Positions 1-5,399 of a stretch of 5,399 nt of DNA are shown in pieces. The DNA comes from Nitrospirae bacterium CG2_30_53_67 (lineage in GTDB: Bacteria > CG2-30-53-67). Numbering within the stretch: position 1 is the first letter of the stretch; each line of letters opens with the position of its first letter. The stretch lies in the NCBI GenBank assembly GCA_001873285.1, contig MNYV01000070.1, positions 1-5,399 on the forward strand. The letters are read 5' to 3'. Position numbers and translations under genes: made by a program. The notes under the pieces were generated by a model. It had not been told where the DNA came from. It saw only the letters and a list, made by a program, of their open reading frames with translations, and ran no database searches.

Positions 1-92
1 AATGTCCCGATCATGACGATGACCGCGGCATACCACTTGTAGCGAATCCCTAAATAATAGCGCTCGTTTCCGATTCTGTGTGAAGGAGACAT
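1..92 (-). CDS. N-terminus of a probable DHA2/EmrB-type MFS drug exporter (partial)
   Basis: Only the first 30 codons lie in the window; the gene runs off the left edge. The peptide begins MSPSHRIGNERYYLGIRYKW and continues into a hydrophobic stretch (YAAVIVMIGT). A short polar head ending in Lys-Trp, followed at once by a first membrane helix containing VMIGT, is how EmrB-like 14-helix DHA2 transporters commonly begin. The ATG at 92-90 lies six bases after the stop codon of the EmrA-like adaptor gene. That is the classic emrA-emrB order and suggests translational coupling. A purine-rich AAGAG about ten bases upstream is a weak ribosome site. If correct, this is the proton-driven inner-membrane pump of a tripartite EmrAB-type system. 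Thirty residues plus context are the whole basis, so the subfamily is inferred. Confidence 0.72.
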   Translation of the reverse strand, partial: MSPSHRIGNERYYLGIRYKWYAAVIVMIGT

Positions 93-98
93 GGTCTG

Positions 99-1241
99 TT
101 ACTCTTTGGCATCATCGGAGTGCGCCTTGTCCTCATTCAATTCAATACCCACGGTGACGGACATCCCCGGTTTGAGCAGGCCCTTGTCTTTTTCCTCAAC
201 CGAGATCTTGATCGGGATCCGCTGGACCACCTTGGTGAACTCGCCAGCGGAGTTGTCCCTGGGGATCAGGGCAAACTTGGCCCCGGCCGCCTCTCCGACC
301 AGGATCACCTTGCCGTGAAAGGTCTTACCGCCGTAGGTGTCCACGTCCAGGTCCACGTTCTGGCCCACCTTGACTCCCTCGGTCTTGGTCTCCTCCAGGT
401 TGGCCGTGACATAGACACTCCCTTTGTCATACACAGACAAAACCGGATAACCGGCGCTGATGAAATCCCCCTGGTTCATGAATTTCTTGGCCACCACGCC
501 CTGCACCTGGCTTTTTATCCTCGTATATCCCAGGCTGGTCCTGGCCACGTTCAGCCCCTCCTGTGCGGCCTTGAGCGCGGAGCGCATGGCCTCCACGGCG
601 CTCTCAGCCTCCTTGACCTGATAGCTGCCTGCCCTGGCCTGCCGGAGGTCCGCCTCCGCGGCCGCAACTTTGGAGCGGACGCCGATCCGCGCCGCCTCCA
701 TGACATCATACCGGCTTTTTGAAACGGCCCCGGATTGCAACAGACCCTGGATCCGGTCATAATCCTTCTGCACCTGATCCGCATCGGCCCCTGCGGCGGT
801 CAACTGGCTTTCGGCCCTGCGGATCTGCTCTCGTGAGGCCACACGAAGGTTCTCCAGGGCGGCAAGGCTCCGGTTCAGGTTGCTTTGGGCTGCCCTGACA
901 TTGGCCTCCTGAAGGGCGGCCTGGTTCCGGTAATCCGTTTCATTGATCTCCACGAGGAGCTCCCCTTTTTCAATCGGGTCGCCCTCCTGCACATGGATCT
1001 TCTGGATATAACCGGAGACCAGCGGGGCCACGTTGATCATGTCCGATTCCACGAAGGCATTGTCCGTGATGGCATGGGTGAACCGGTAATGGAACCACTT
1101 CACTGCGATCACAGCAAAGATGATCAGGACGATCAGGAAAAAGACAAGGAAGACCTTTTTGCCGGTGGTCATGGCCGGTTTTTCTCCTGAGGCTTCCTTT
1201 TTTTCTTCGGATCTTTTTTCTTCCATGGATGGATCTGTCAT
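99..1241 (-). CDS. emrA: EmrA/HlyD-family membrane fusion protein (efflux adaptor)
   Basis: This 380-residue protein has the usual length and layout of EmrA-type adaptors. A charged cytoplasmic head (residues 1-28, rich in Lys and Glu) leads to one membrane anchor (about 29-48). The first half of the lipoyl-like domain follows (about 66-103: VAPLVSGYIQKIHVQEGD, then KGELLVEIN). A long Ala/Gln/Arg-rich helical hairpin spans about 104-235. The second lipoyl half (about 236-275) contains SLGYTRIKSQVQGVVAKK, and a beta-barrel closes the protein. Near residues 324-347 it carries FALIPRDNS and FTKVVQRIPIKI, which are typical of the EmrA branch. Its role would be to link an inner-membrane pump to an outer-membrane channel across the periplasm. 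An AAGGG eight bases upstream of the ATG supports the start; Met6 and Met24 are less likely alternatives. The next gene begins six bases after its stop. The drug substrate cannot be read from sequence. Confidence 0.93.
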   Translation of the reverse strand: MTDPSMEEKRSEEKKEASGEKPAMTTGKKVFLVFFLIVLIIFAVIAVKWFHYRFTHAITDNAFVESDMINVAPLVSGYIQKIHVQEGDPIEKGELLVEINETDYRNQAALQEANVRAAQSNLNRSLAALENLRVASREQIRRAESQLTAAGADADQVQKDYDRIQGLLQSGAVSKSRYDVMEAARIGVRSKVAAAEADLRQARAGSYQVKEAESAVEAMRSALKAAQEGLNVARTSLGYTRIKSQVQGVVAKKFMNQGDFISAGYPVLSVYDKGSVYVTANLEETKTEGVKVGQNVDLDVDTYGGKTFHGKVILVGEAAGAKFALIPRDNSAGEFTKVVQRIPIKISVEEKDKGLLKPGMSVTVGIELNEDKAHSDDAKE

Positions 1242-1318
1242 CTCTTCTTCCCTTTTTTGGCAAGGCCGAAAGCGTGACCGTGGTTTCTCGGCAGCCTGCT
1301 GATATTTTTACGCCTGGA

Positions 1319-1609
1319 TTAGACAACCCGGATCACAGGCAGTTCAAAAACCTTGAACCCGGAGCCGCCGAGTCTGTCCGACAGTTCCTGCACGGCCTTC
1401 ATGACCGTGTCTTCGATCTCTTCTTCTACGGCCACAGCCACGGCGCGGTTGAAGCCGGGCCAGACCGGGGTGTCGAGCTTAGGATCGGAGTTCTTCCCTT
1501 TTCCCAGGACGCGGTCCCACTGGGTGTAGCCGGTGACGCGGCAGTGGTTGAGAGTCTCCATGACGTCTTCGTCGAAGTCCACATCATAAATTATTAATAG
1601 CAGCTTCAT
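1319..1609 (-). CDS. Small P-II-like, transporter-associated protein (PG0541-like)
   Basis: The protein is 96 residues and starts MKLLLIIYDVDFDEDVMETL. An upstream in-frame ATG at 1627 has no ribosome site, whereas this one has GGGGGA ten bases before it, so the later start is preferred. The pattern is a beta strand (1-9), a helix (13-23), a loop rich in Gly/Lys (about 24-54, with GYTQWDRVLGKGK and TPVWPG), a strand (55-63, RAVAVAVEE), a helix (64-80) and a last strand (85-96). This is the beta-alpha-beta-beta-alpha-beta order of P-II-like proteins, with the loop where the T-loop would be. From memory it resembles Porphyromonas gingivalis PG0541, encoded beside the RND genes PG0538-PG0540. 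The same adaptor, pump, small-protein order occurs here, which supports the match. A role in sensing or modulating the pump is inference; no ligand site is identified. The EmrA-like gene starts 77 bases downstream. Confidence 0.82.
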   Translation of the reverse strand: MKLLLIIYDVDFDEDVMETLNHCRVTGYTQWDRVLGKGKNSDPKLDTPVWPGFNRAVAVAVEEEIEDTVMKAVQELSDRLGGSGFKVFELPVIRVV

Positions 1610-1619
1610 TTTTGGTATT

Positions 1620-1625
1620 TCCCCC
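1620..1625 (-). promoter_or_regulatory. Ribosome binding site deciding the start of the P-II-like gene
   Basis: GGGGGA on the minus strand lies ten bases before the ATG at 1609-1607. The alternative ATG at 1627-1625 overlaps this site and is preceded by A/T-rich sequence with no purine box. This favours the shorter 96-residue product. The site is not a perfect match to GGAGG and its spacing is slightly long. Confidence 0.5.
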
Positions 1626-1668
1626 ATTTCATTTTAGGGTCTTGCTTCGCCCGTAAGGTTAGCGGCAT

Positions 1669-1745
1669 AGGGTTCAAGGGGCCGAGGGGTCAAGGGTTCA
1701 AGTGGTTCAAGAAAACAAGTATCCCAAGGGTTCAAGGGTCCAAGT
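1669..1745 (+). repeat. 8-base direct repeat block, left (G-rich on + strand)
   Basis: Units of the form GGGTTCAA, GGGGCCGA, GGGGTCAA, GGGTTCAA follow one another from 1670 to about 1701. After a short interruption (GTGGTTCAAGAAAACAAGTATCCCAA) come GGGTTCAA and GGGTCCAA up to 1743. The consensus is GGGKYCRA. The copies are degenerate, and the block has the opposite orientation to the right-hand block. This is not a CRISPR array, because there are no spacers and the units are far too short. Confidence 0.9.
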
Positions 1746-1802
1746 GAAATGCTGAAACACAACTAAAATCTCCGGAGAACATTCACTCGAGCCCTTCAAC
1801 CC
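1728..1802. repeat. Long imperfect inverted repeat at the junction of the two blocks
   Basis: The arm at 1728-1751 (GGGTTCAAGGGTCC followed by AAGTGAAATG) pairs with the reverse complement of 1780-1802 (GGGTTGAAGGGCTCG followed by AGTGAATG). About 19 of 23 positions match, with one bulged base, around a 28-base loop. In the minus-strand transcript this would form a stem downstream of the RND gene, followed after several bases by a broken U-rich stretch (ACTTGTTTTCTTG). That resembles a terminator only loosely. It could also slow exonucleases or merely reflect inverted duplication of the repeat. The pairing is seen directly; any function is inference. Confidence 0.7.
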
Positions 1803-1980
1803 TCGGACCCTCGAACCCTTCCTTTTGTCTTTCCTCTCACTCGACCCCTTGAACCCTTGACCCCTTGAACCCTGATTTCTTCAACCCCTGACCCCTCGAC
1901 CCCTTGAACCCTCGAACCCTGTCTTTTTTCTTTCCTCTCACTTGACCCCTCGACCCCTTGAATCCTCGAACCCTGTCTTT
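1783..1980 (-). repeat. 8-base direct repeat block, right (G-rich on - strand)
   Basis: On the plus strand the units read TYGAMCCC, for example TCGACCCC, TTGAACCC, TTGACCCC, TTGAACCC in a row at 1841-1872. They are the reverse complement of the left-block unit. A higher-order pattern is also visible. Each group of octamers is followed by a pyrimidine tract of the type GTCTTTTTTCTTTCCTCTCA, at about 1826-1839, 1921-1940 and 1975-1990. The shared TCGAACCC just before it starts at 1811, 1912 and 1966, giving spacings of 101 and 54 bases. The last copy lies inside the 3' end of the RND gene. Confidence 0.9.
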
Positions 1981-4900
1981 TTTCTTCTCTCAAACATATA
2001 GTAGATGGTCGGGATCAGGACCAGCGTCACCAGGGTGGAGACGGTGAGTCCTCCGATCATGGTGATTCCCAGGGGGTTCCAGACCTCCGCGCCCACCTGC
2101 CGGGACACGGCCAGGGGGACCATGCCGAAGAGCGTGGTGAGCGTGGTCATGAGCACGGGCCTCAGGCGGTGCTTTCCGGCCTGGGTCACGGCATCGAGCA
2201 GCTCGTAACCCCGCTTCTGCAGGAGATGGATATAGTCCACGAGGATGATCGCATTGTTCACCACGATCCCCATGAGCATGATCACTCCCATGAAGGAGAT
2301 GAGCCCCAGGCTCACGCCGGTGAGGTAAAAGGCATAGATCACCCCGGTAAAGGCAAAGGGGATGGAGAACATGATGATGAACGGGTCCCTCAGGTTCTCA
2401 AACAATGCGGCCATGATCATGTAAACCAGGAGGATCCCCAGGATGAGCAGGGACGTCAACTCGCCGAAGGCCTTCTTCTGCTCCTCCACGTCGCCGCCGA
2501 AACTCACGGTAACCCCGTCGGGAAGCCCCATGCCCTCAAGGGTCTCTCGGATCTCTTTGGTGGCGTCGCCGAGGGCGCGCCCGAACAGATCCGCCTCCAC
2601 GCGTACGACCTGCTGCCGGTTCTTGCGCTCGATCTCAATGGGACCCTCCCCTTCCACAATCCGGGCCAGGTTGCTCAGCCGGATCTTCCTTCCGTCGGGG
2701 GTGAAGATCGGGGCGTCGAGCAGGTTTTGGAGACGATCCTTGTCGGCCTCGTCAAATCGGGTGAAGATGTCGTAGCTGTCCGCTGCGTCCTTGTATTCGG
2801 AGGCATCCTTTCCGTAAAAATAGTTTCTGAGAGTCCCCGCGACGGCAGCGATGTTCAGCCCCAGGGCCGCGGCCTTTTGCCGGTCCACATCCACCCAGAG
2901 CTCGGGCCTCGGGTCCTTCTGGGTCACAGCCACGTCCACCAGCCCCGGCATCTTGTAGAGGACGTCCCTGAGCTTTCGGGCGAAGGCGACGTTTTCGTCC
3001 AGATCCGAGCCCTGGATCTCGACGGAGATCGGTTTATTGCTCCCCATGAGCGCCATGGAGACCGGGTCCTGCGCGCTCACGCGGATCTTGCTGATCCCCG
3101 GGATCTTCTCCACCTTCTTTCTCAGGGCCGCAGCGATCTCATCGGTGCTCCTCTCTCTCTCTGTCTTGGGTGCCATCTTGAAAAAGAGGTTCCCCACGTT
3201 CGGCCCTTCATCAAAGCCCAGGGCTACGCCGATCCCCCGCTCGGTCTGCCCGCCGAAGGCATAGGAATGCAAAAGCTCTTCGGGACGAATCACATCGTCA
3301 ACATTATGAAAGATCTCCTCGATGACCTTTGTGCTCTCTTCGATCCGGGTCCCCTCGGGAAGCCTGAAGTCGATGCTCAGGTCCCCGGTGTCGGTCTTGG
3401 GCATGAAGGAGGTGGAGAGGAACGGAATGAGCGAGAGCCCGCTCATAAAAAAGCAGACGGATAGGAGAACCACGGTCTTCTTATGGCCAAGCGCCCAGGT
3501 GAGCAGCCGGCTGTAGGCCTCTTCGATCCATTCAAACCACGCTTCGGTCTTGCCGTAGAACCTCCCCAGGACCCCGTTCCGCTCAGAGCCTTTTCCAGGC
3601 GCGGGCCTGAGCCATCGGGAGGAGAGCATGGGCGTCAAAGAAAGGGACGTGAAGAGGGAGGCCATGAGGGTCGCCACGAGCACGAAGCCGAGCTGTTTGA
3701 AGATGATCCCCGCGAGCCCGGTCAGGAACATCAGAGGGAGAAAGATCACCGCCGTGGTCATGGTGGAGGCGGTGATGGCCATGCCCATCTCGCTCGTCCC
3801 GAAGACGGCCGCGGTCGTGACGCGGCCCCCATGTTCCACGTGCCGCGTAATGTTCTCGAGCACCACGATCCCGTTGTCCACGACCATGCCCGAGGCAATG
3901 GCCAGGGACATGAGGGACATGAGATTGATGGTATAACCGAAGAGGTAGAGCAGGATAAAGGAGATGATCAAAGAAAAGGGAATGATCAGCGAGATGATCA
4001 CGGCGGTCCGCACCCGTCTTAGGAAAAAGACCGTTACGATGACCACGAAAAAAATGCTCCACATCAACGTATCGGCCAGGTTCCTGACCGAGGTCAGGAT
4101 GTTATCGGAGTTGTCCATGACCACATTGACCTGGACGTCCGATGGCAGGCCGGATCGGATCCGGTCGAGCTCGTGCTTGACCCGGCGGGTCACGTCCACG
4201 GTGTTCTTGCCGGTCTGCTTCTGCAGGATCATCACCAGGCCTTCCTTGCCGTCCCCCCAGCCGTGCAGGTCCACGGGCTTGTACGCGTCCTCCACCGCGG
4301 CCACGTCCCGGAGATAGACGGGCCTTGATCCTTCATGCCCGATCACCGTGTCCCGGATCTCCTCCATGGTCCGGTACCGGCCGGGAATCCGGACAAAATA
4401 CTCACGCAGGCCTGACTTGATGCTCCCCGCCGGGATGTTCAGATTTTCGGCGGCAAGCACGCGGTTGACCTGTTCGATGGAGAGGTTGAAGCCCTCGAGC
4501 TTTCGAATGTCGAAGTAGATGTTGATCCGCCGCCGGAGCCCGCCGTAGATCTCCATGCCCCCCACGCCCGGGATCCGCTTCAGCTCGTCGGCGATCTTTT
4601 TGTCCGCGAGATGGAAGAGCCTCGGCCAGGTCAGATCCCCGGTGACGGTGAGAAAGAGGATCGGGGCCGTGGCGCTGCTGAACTTGAAGAGCATGGGCTG
4701 TTCGATATCGCCGGGCAGCTCCTTCTTGGCCATCTCCAGGGCGTCCCGGATGTCGTTTCCGGCTTCGTCCAGGTCCGTGCCCCAGTCGAACTTGCACTGG
4801 ACCAGGGAAAGGTTGTCAATGGACTTGGAGGTCAGGGTGTCGAGATTGTTGACCACGCTGACCCAGTTTTCGATCTCCTTGGTGACCTCGGTCTCCACGT

Positions 4901-5072
4901 CCGATGCCGAGGCCCCTGGCCAGTTGGTCATGATGGAGATCACCGGCGGCTCGATGTTGGGAAACATGTCGATGCCGAGACGGGACATGGAGAAAAGGCC
5001 GATGATGAAGACCCCCAGGAAGAGCATGAGGATGGCCACGGGCTGTCTGACTGAAAACTCCGGAAGCTTCAT
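1938..5072 (-). CDS. RND-family efflux pump, inner-membrane subunit (AcrB/HAE1-like)
   Basis: The 1044-residue length is typical of complete RND pumps. There are twelve likely membrane helices: about 11-30, 336-350, 356-377, 384-408, 431-456, 459-482, 533-553, 871-891, 897-918, 924-948, 971-990 and 1001-1026. Two large periplasmic loops (about 31-335 and 554-870) form the porter and docking domains. Family marks include SVRQPVAILM at the start, GIDMFPNIEPP (33-43), WPGASASDVE (51-60) and GMVVDNGIVVLEN (395-407) in helix 4. Helix 10 has GIVVNNAIILVDY, and RLRPVLMTTL (969-978) precedes helix 11. AcrB's Asp407 matches Asp399 and Thr978 matches Thr976. AcrB's Asp408 and Lys940 are replaced by Asn400 and Asn939. 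The ATG overlaps the adaptor stop by four bases. The last dozen residues are encoded by intergenic repeat sequence. It should export small molecules using the proton gradient; the substrate is unknown. Confidence 0.96.
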   Translation of the reverse strand: MKLPEFSVRQPVAILMLFLGVFIIGLFSMSRLGIDMFPNIEPPVISIMTNWPGASASDVETEVTKEIENWVSVVNNLDTLTSKSIDNLSLVQCKFDWGTDLDEAGNDIRDALEMAKKELPGDIEQPMLFKFSSATAPILFLTVTGDLTWPRLFHLADKKIADELKRIPGVGGMEIYGGLRRRINIYFDIRKLEGFNLSIEQVNRVLAAENLNIPAGSIKSGLREYFVRIPGRYRTMEEIRDTVIGHEGSRPVYLRDVAAVEDAYKPVDLHGWGDGKEGLVMILQKQTGKNTVDVTRRVKHELDRIRSGLPSDVQVNVVMDNSDNILTSVRNLADTLMWSIFFVVIVTVFFLRRVRTAVIISLIIPFSLIISFILLYLFGYTINLMSLMSLAIASGMVVDNGIVVLENITRHVEHGGRVTTAAVFGTSEMGMAITASTMTTAVIFLPLMFLTGLAGIIFKQLGFVLVATLMASLFTSLSLTPMLSSRWLRPAPGKGSERNGVLGRFYGKTEAWFEWIEEAYSRLLTWALGHKKTVVLLSVCFFMSGLSLIPFLSTSFMPKTDTGDLSIDFRLPEGTRIEESTKVIEEIFHNVDDVIRPEELLHSYAFGGQTERGIGVALGFDEGPNVGNLFFKMAPKTERERSTDEIAAALRKKVEKIPGISKIRVSAQDPVSMALMGSNKPISVEIQGSDLDENVAFARKLRDVLYKMPGLVDVAVTQKDPRPELWVDVDRQKAAALGLNIAAVAGTLRNYFYGKDASEYKDAADSYDIFTRFDEADKDRLQNLLDAPIFTPDGRKIRLSNLARIVEGEGPIEIERKNRQQVVRVEADLFGRALGDATKEIRETLEGMGLPDGVTVSFGGDVEEQKKAFGELTSLLILGILLVYMIMAALFENLRDPFIIMFSIPFAFTGVIYAFYLTGVSLGLISFMGVIMLMGIVVNNAIILVDYIHLLQKRGYELLDAVTQAGKHRLRPVLMTTLTTLFGMVPLAVSRQVGAEVWNPLGITMIGGLTVSTLVTLVLIPTIYYMFERRKKTGFEDSRGRGVK

Positions 5073-5399
5073 CCCTTGCCCTTTCCGTTCTCTTTGTTCT
5101 CTTTGTTCTCTTTGGGCGCGGCCCCGCCCTCCCCGGTTTCAACGGTTACGGCATAGCCGTGCTTGAGCCGGTTCTGCCCTTTGATCACGACCTGCTCTCC
5201 GGCCGAGACCCCCTCCAGGACCTCCGCATCATTCTCCTGGTATCGCCCCAGTTTCAGGTTGCGGAGTTCCGCTTTCCCGTCTTTGACTACAAAGAGATAA
5301 AAACGGCCCGTGCCCGGATCGGTCTTAAGGGCGTCCCTCGGCGCCACGACCCCCTCTTTCTTTCCGAGATGAATTTCCAGATGGGCGAACATGCCTGAG
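5069..5399 (-). CDS. RND periplasmic adaptor subunit, C-terminal part (partial)
   Basis: The 5' end lies outside the window; 109 residues plus the stop codon are seen. The frame is already open at the edge (SGMFAHLEIHLGKKEGV), so the internal Met at 5392 is not the start. The (P/S)GMF-A-x-(V/L)-E-I pattern, a following VAPRDAL, a short beta hairpin (RFYLFVVKDGKAELRNLKLG) and LEGVSAGEQVVIKGQNRL are the beta-barrel and membrane-proximal domains of AcrA-like adaptors. It would join the inner-membrane pump to an outer-membrane channel. The protein ends in a hydrophilic tail with three KEN repeats and then GKGKG, beyond the usual end of the family. Its TGA overlaps the pump ATG as ATGA, a strong sign of coupled translation. 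An outer-membrane channel gene may lie upstream, out of view. Confidence 0.92.
   Translation of the reverse strand, partial: SGMFAHLEIHLGKKEGVVAPRDALKTDPGTGRFYLFVVKDGKAELRNLKLGRYQENDAEVLEGVSAGEQVVIKGQNRLKHGYAVTVETGEGGAAPKENKENKENGKGKG
5079..5086 (-). promoter_or_regulatory. Ribosome binding site of the RND pump gene, inside the adaptor gene
   Basis: GGAAAGGG on the minus strand lies six bases before the pump ATG (5072-5070) and within the last codons of the adaptor. With the ATGA overlap, it supports this start and re-initiation by ribosomes finishing the adaptor. A second AAGGG directly touching the ATG is too close to serve. Confidence 0.6.
5087..5113 (-). repeat. Three perfect 9-base tandem copies within the adaptor gene
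   Basis: AAAGAACTC-type phasing aside, the unit read in frame on the minus strand is AAAGAGAAC (Lys-Glu-Asn), present three times without mismatch. Being a multiple of three, it can gain or lose copies without breaking the frame. It sits in the likely disordered C-terminal tail, just upstream of the pump ribosome site. Confidence 0.9.

Larger units (their letters stand above)
1610..1937 (-). other. Repeat-filled intergenic region, no gene
   Basis: This 328-base stretch lies between the RND stop codon and the P-II-like start codon and contains no credible gene. From 1937 down to 1783 it holds one block of 8-base repeats; from 1745 to 1669 it holds the same motif in the opposite orientation. 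A repeat-free centre (1746-1782) separates the blocks and includes a perfect 10-base palindrome, TCTCCGGAGA, at 1769-1778. The final 60 bases (1668-1610) before the P-II-like gene are unique sequence. They contain a TAAAAT (minus strand, 1636-1631) that could be a -10 box, but no convincing -35 partner was found. Open frames crossing the repeats encode only Gly/Arg/Lys/Val-rich repetitive peptides. Confidence 0.85.

Noticed and set aside
120-722. A 200-codon plus-strand open frame opposite the EmrA-like gene
   Set aside because: It mirrors the real coding frame, has a composition typical of antisense shadows and shows no recognisable motif.
1255-1310. Possible hairpin terminator between the P-II-like and EmrA-like genes
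   Set aside because: A GCCGA/TCGGC stem can be drawn (arms near GGCTGCCGA and TCGGCC), but on the minus strand it is followed by A-rich rather than U-rich sequence. The loop is long, and the T-run lies on the plus-strand side, where there is no gene to end.
1610-1627. Longer P-II-like protein starting at 1627 (six extra residues MGEIPK)
   Set aside because: There is no ribosome site before that ATG. The GGGGGA site and the family-like MKLLLI start favour 1609.
1631-1660. Promoter for the P-II-like gene with TAAAAT as -10 box
   Set aside because: The -10-like hexamer is good, but no -35 hexamer sits at 16-18 bases. One AT-rich hexamer alone is weak evidence.
1669-1980. CRISPR array
   Set aside because: The units are about 8 bases with no unique spacers, and they change orientation midway. 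CRISPR repeats are longer, regular and separated by unique sequence.
1796-1993. A 65-codon minus-strand open frame through the repeat block, overlapping the RND 3' end
   Set aside because: Its product is only Gly/Arg/Val/Lys-rich repetition created by the 8-base units. It has no family resemblance and overlaps a sound gene in another frame.
2169-3464. A 431-codon plus-strand open frame opposite the RND gene
   Set aside because: It is antisense to a full-length, clearly recognisable pump. Its His/Asp/Gly-rich product has no domain pattern and is a by-product of high-GC codon use.

Overview
The window looks like a bacterial chromosomal segment devoted to envelope efflux, with every supported gene on the minus strand. 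The transcription order therefore runs from high to low coordinates. The proteins are Gram-negative in type: an RND pump with its periplasmic adaptor, and an EmrA-type adaptor that needs an outer membrane. The moderately high GC, the gene style and the intergenic G/C-run repeats would fit a Desulfobacterota ('deltaproteobacterial') genome. That placement is inference, since no taxonomic marker is present.

Layout in transcription order. (1) 5399-5069 is the C-terminal part of an RND periplasmic adaptor, cut by the window edge. It ends in a Lys-Glu-Asn tandem repeat. (2) 5072-1938 is a complete HAE1-type RND inner-membrane pump of 1044 residues. Its start codon overlaps the adaptor stop (ATGA). 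(3) 1937-1610 is a 328-base stretch with no credible gene. It holds two blocks of a degenerate 8-base repeat in opposite orientations, which form a long inverted repeat and several G-quadruplex-like patterns. The repeat also supplies the last codons and the stop codon of the RND gene. (4) 1609-1319 is a small P-II-like protein resembling the PG0541 family, which is found beside RND pumps. (5) 1241-99 is an EmrA/HlyD-type adaptor. (6) 92-1 is the start of a protein whose first 30 residues look like a DHA2/EmrB-type major facilitator.

Inferred working: the first two genes make a proton-driven RND exporter that would work with an outer-membrane channel, probably encoded just upstream outside the window. 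The small P-II-like protein probably accompanies or modulates that pump. The last two genes make a second tripartite exporter of the EmrAB type. The adaptor-pump and EmrA-EmrB pairs are each tightly spaced. The repeat region separates the RND pair from the rest and may uncouple transcription or translation there.

No RNA gene, CRISPR array, insertion sequence or clearly new multi-gene system was found. The most unusual part is the inverted repeat cluster and the way it has become part of the RND coding sequence.
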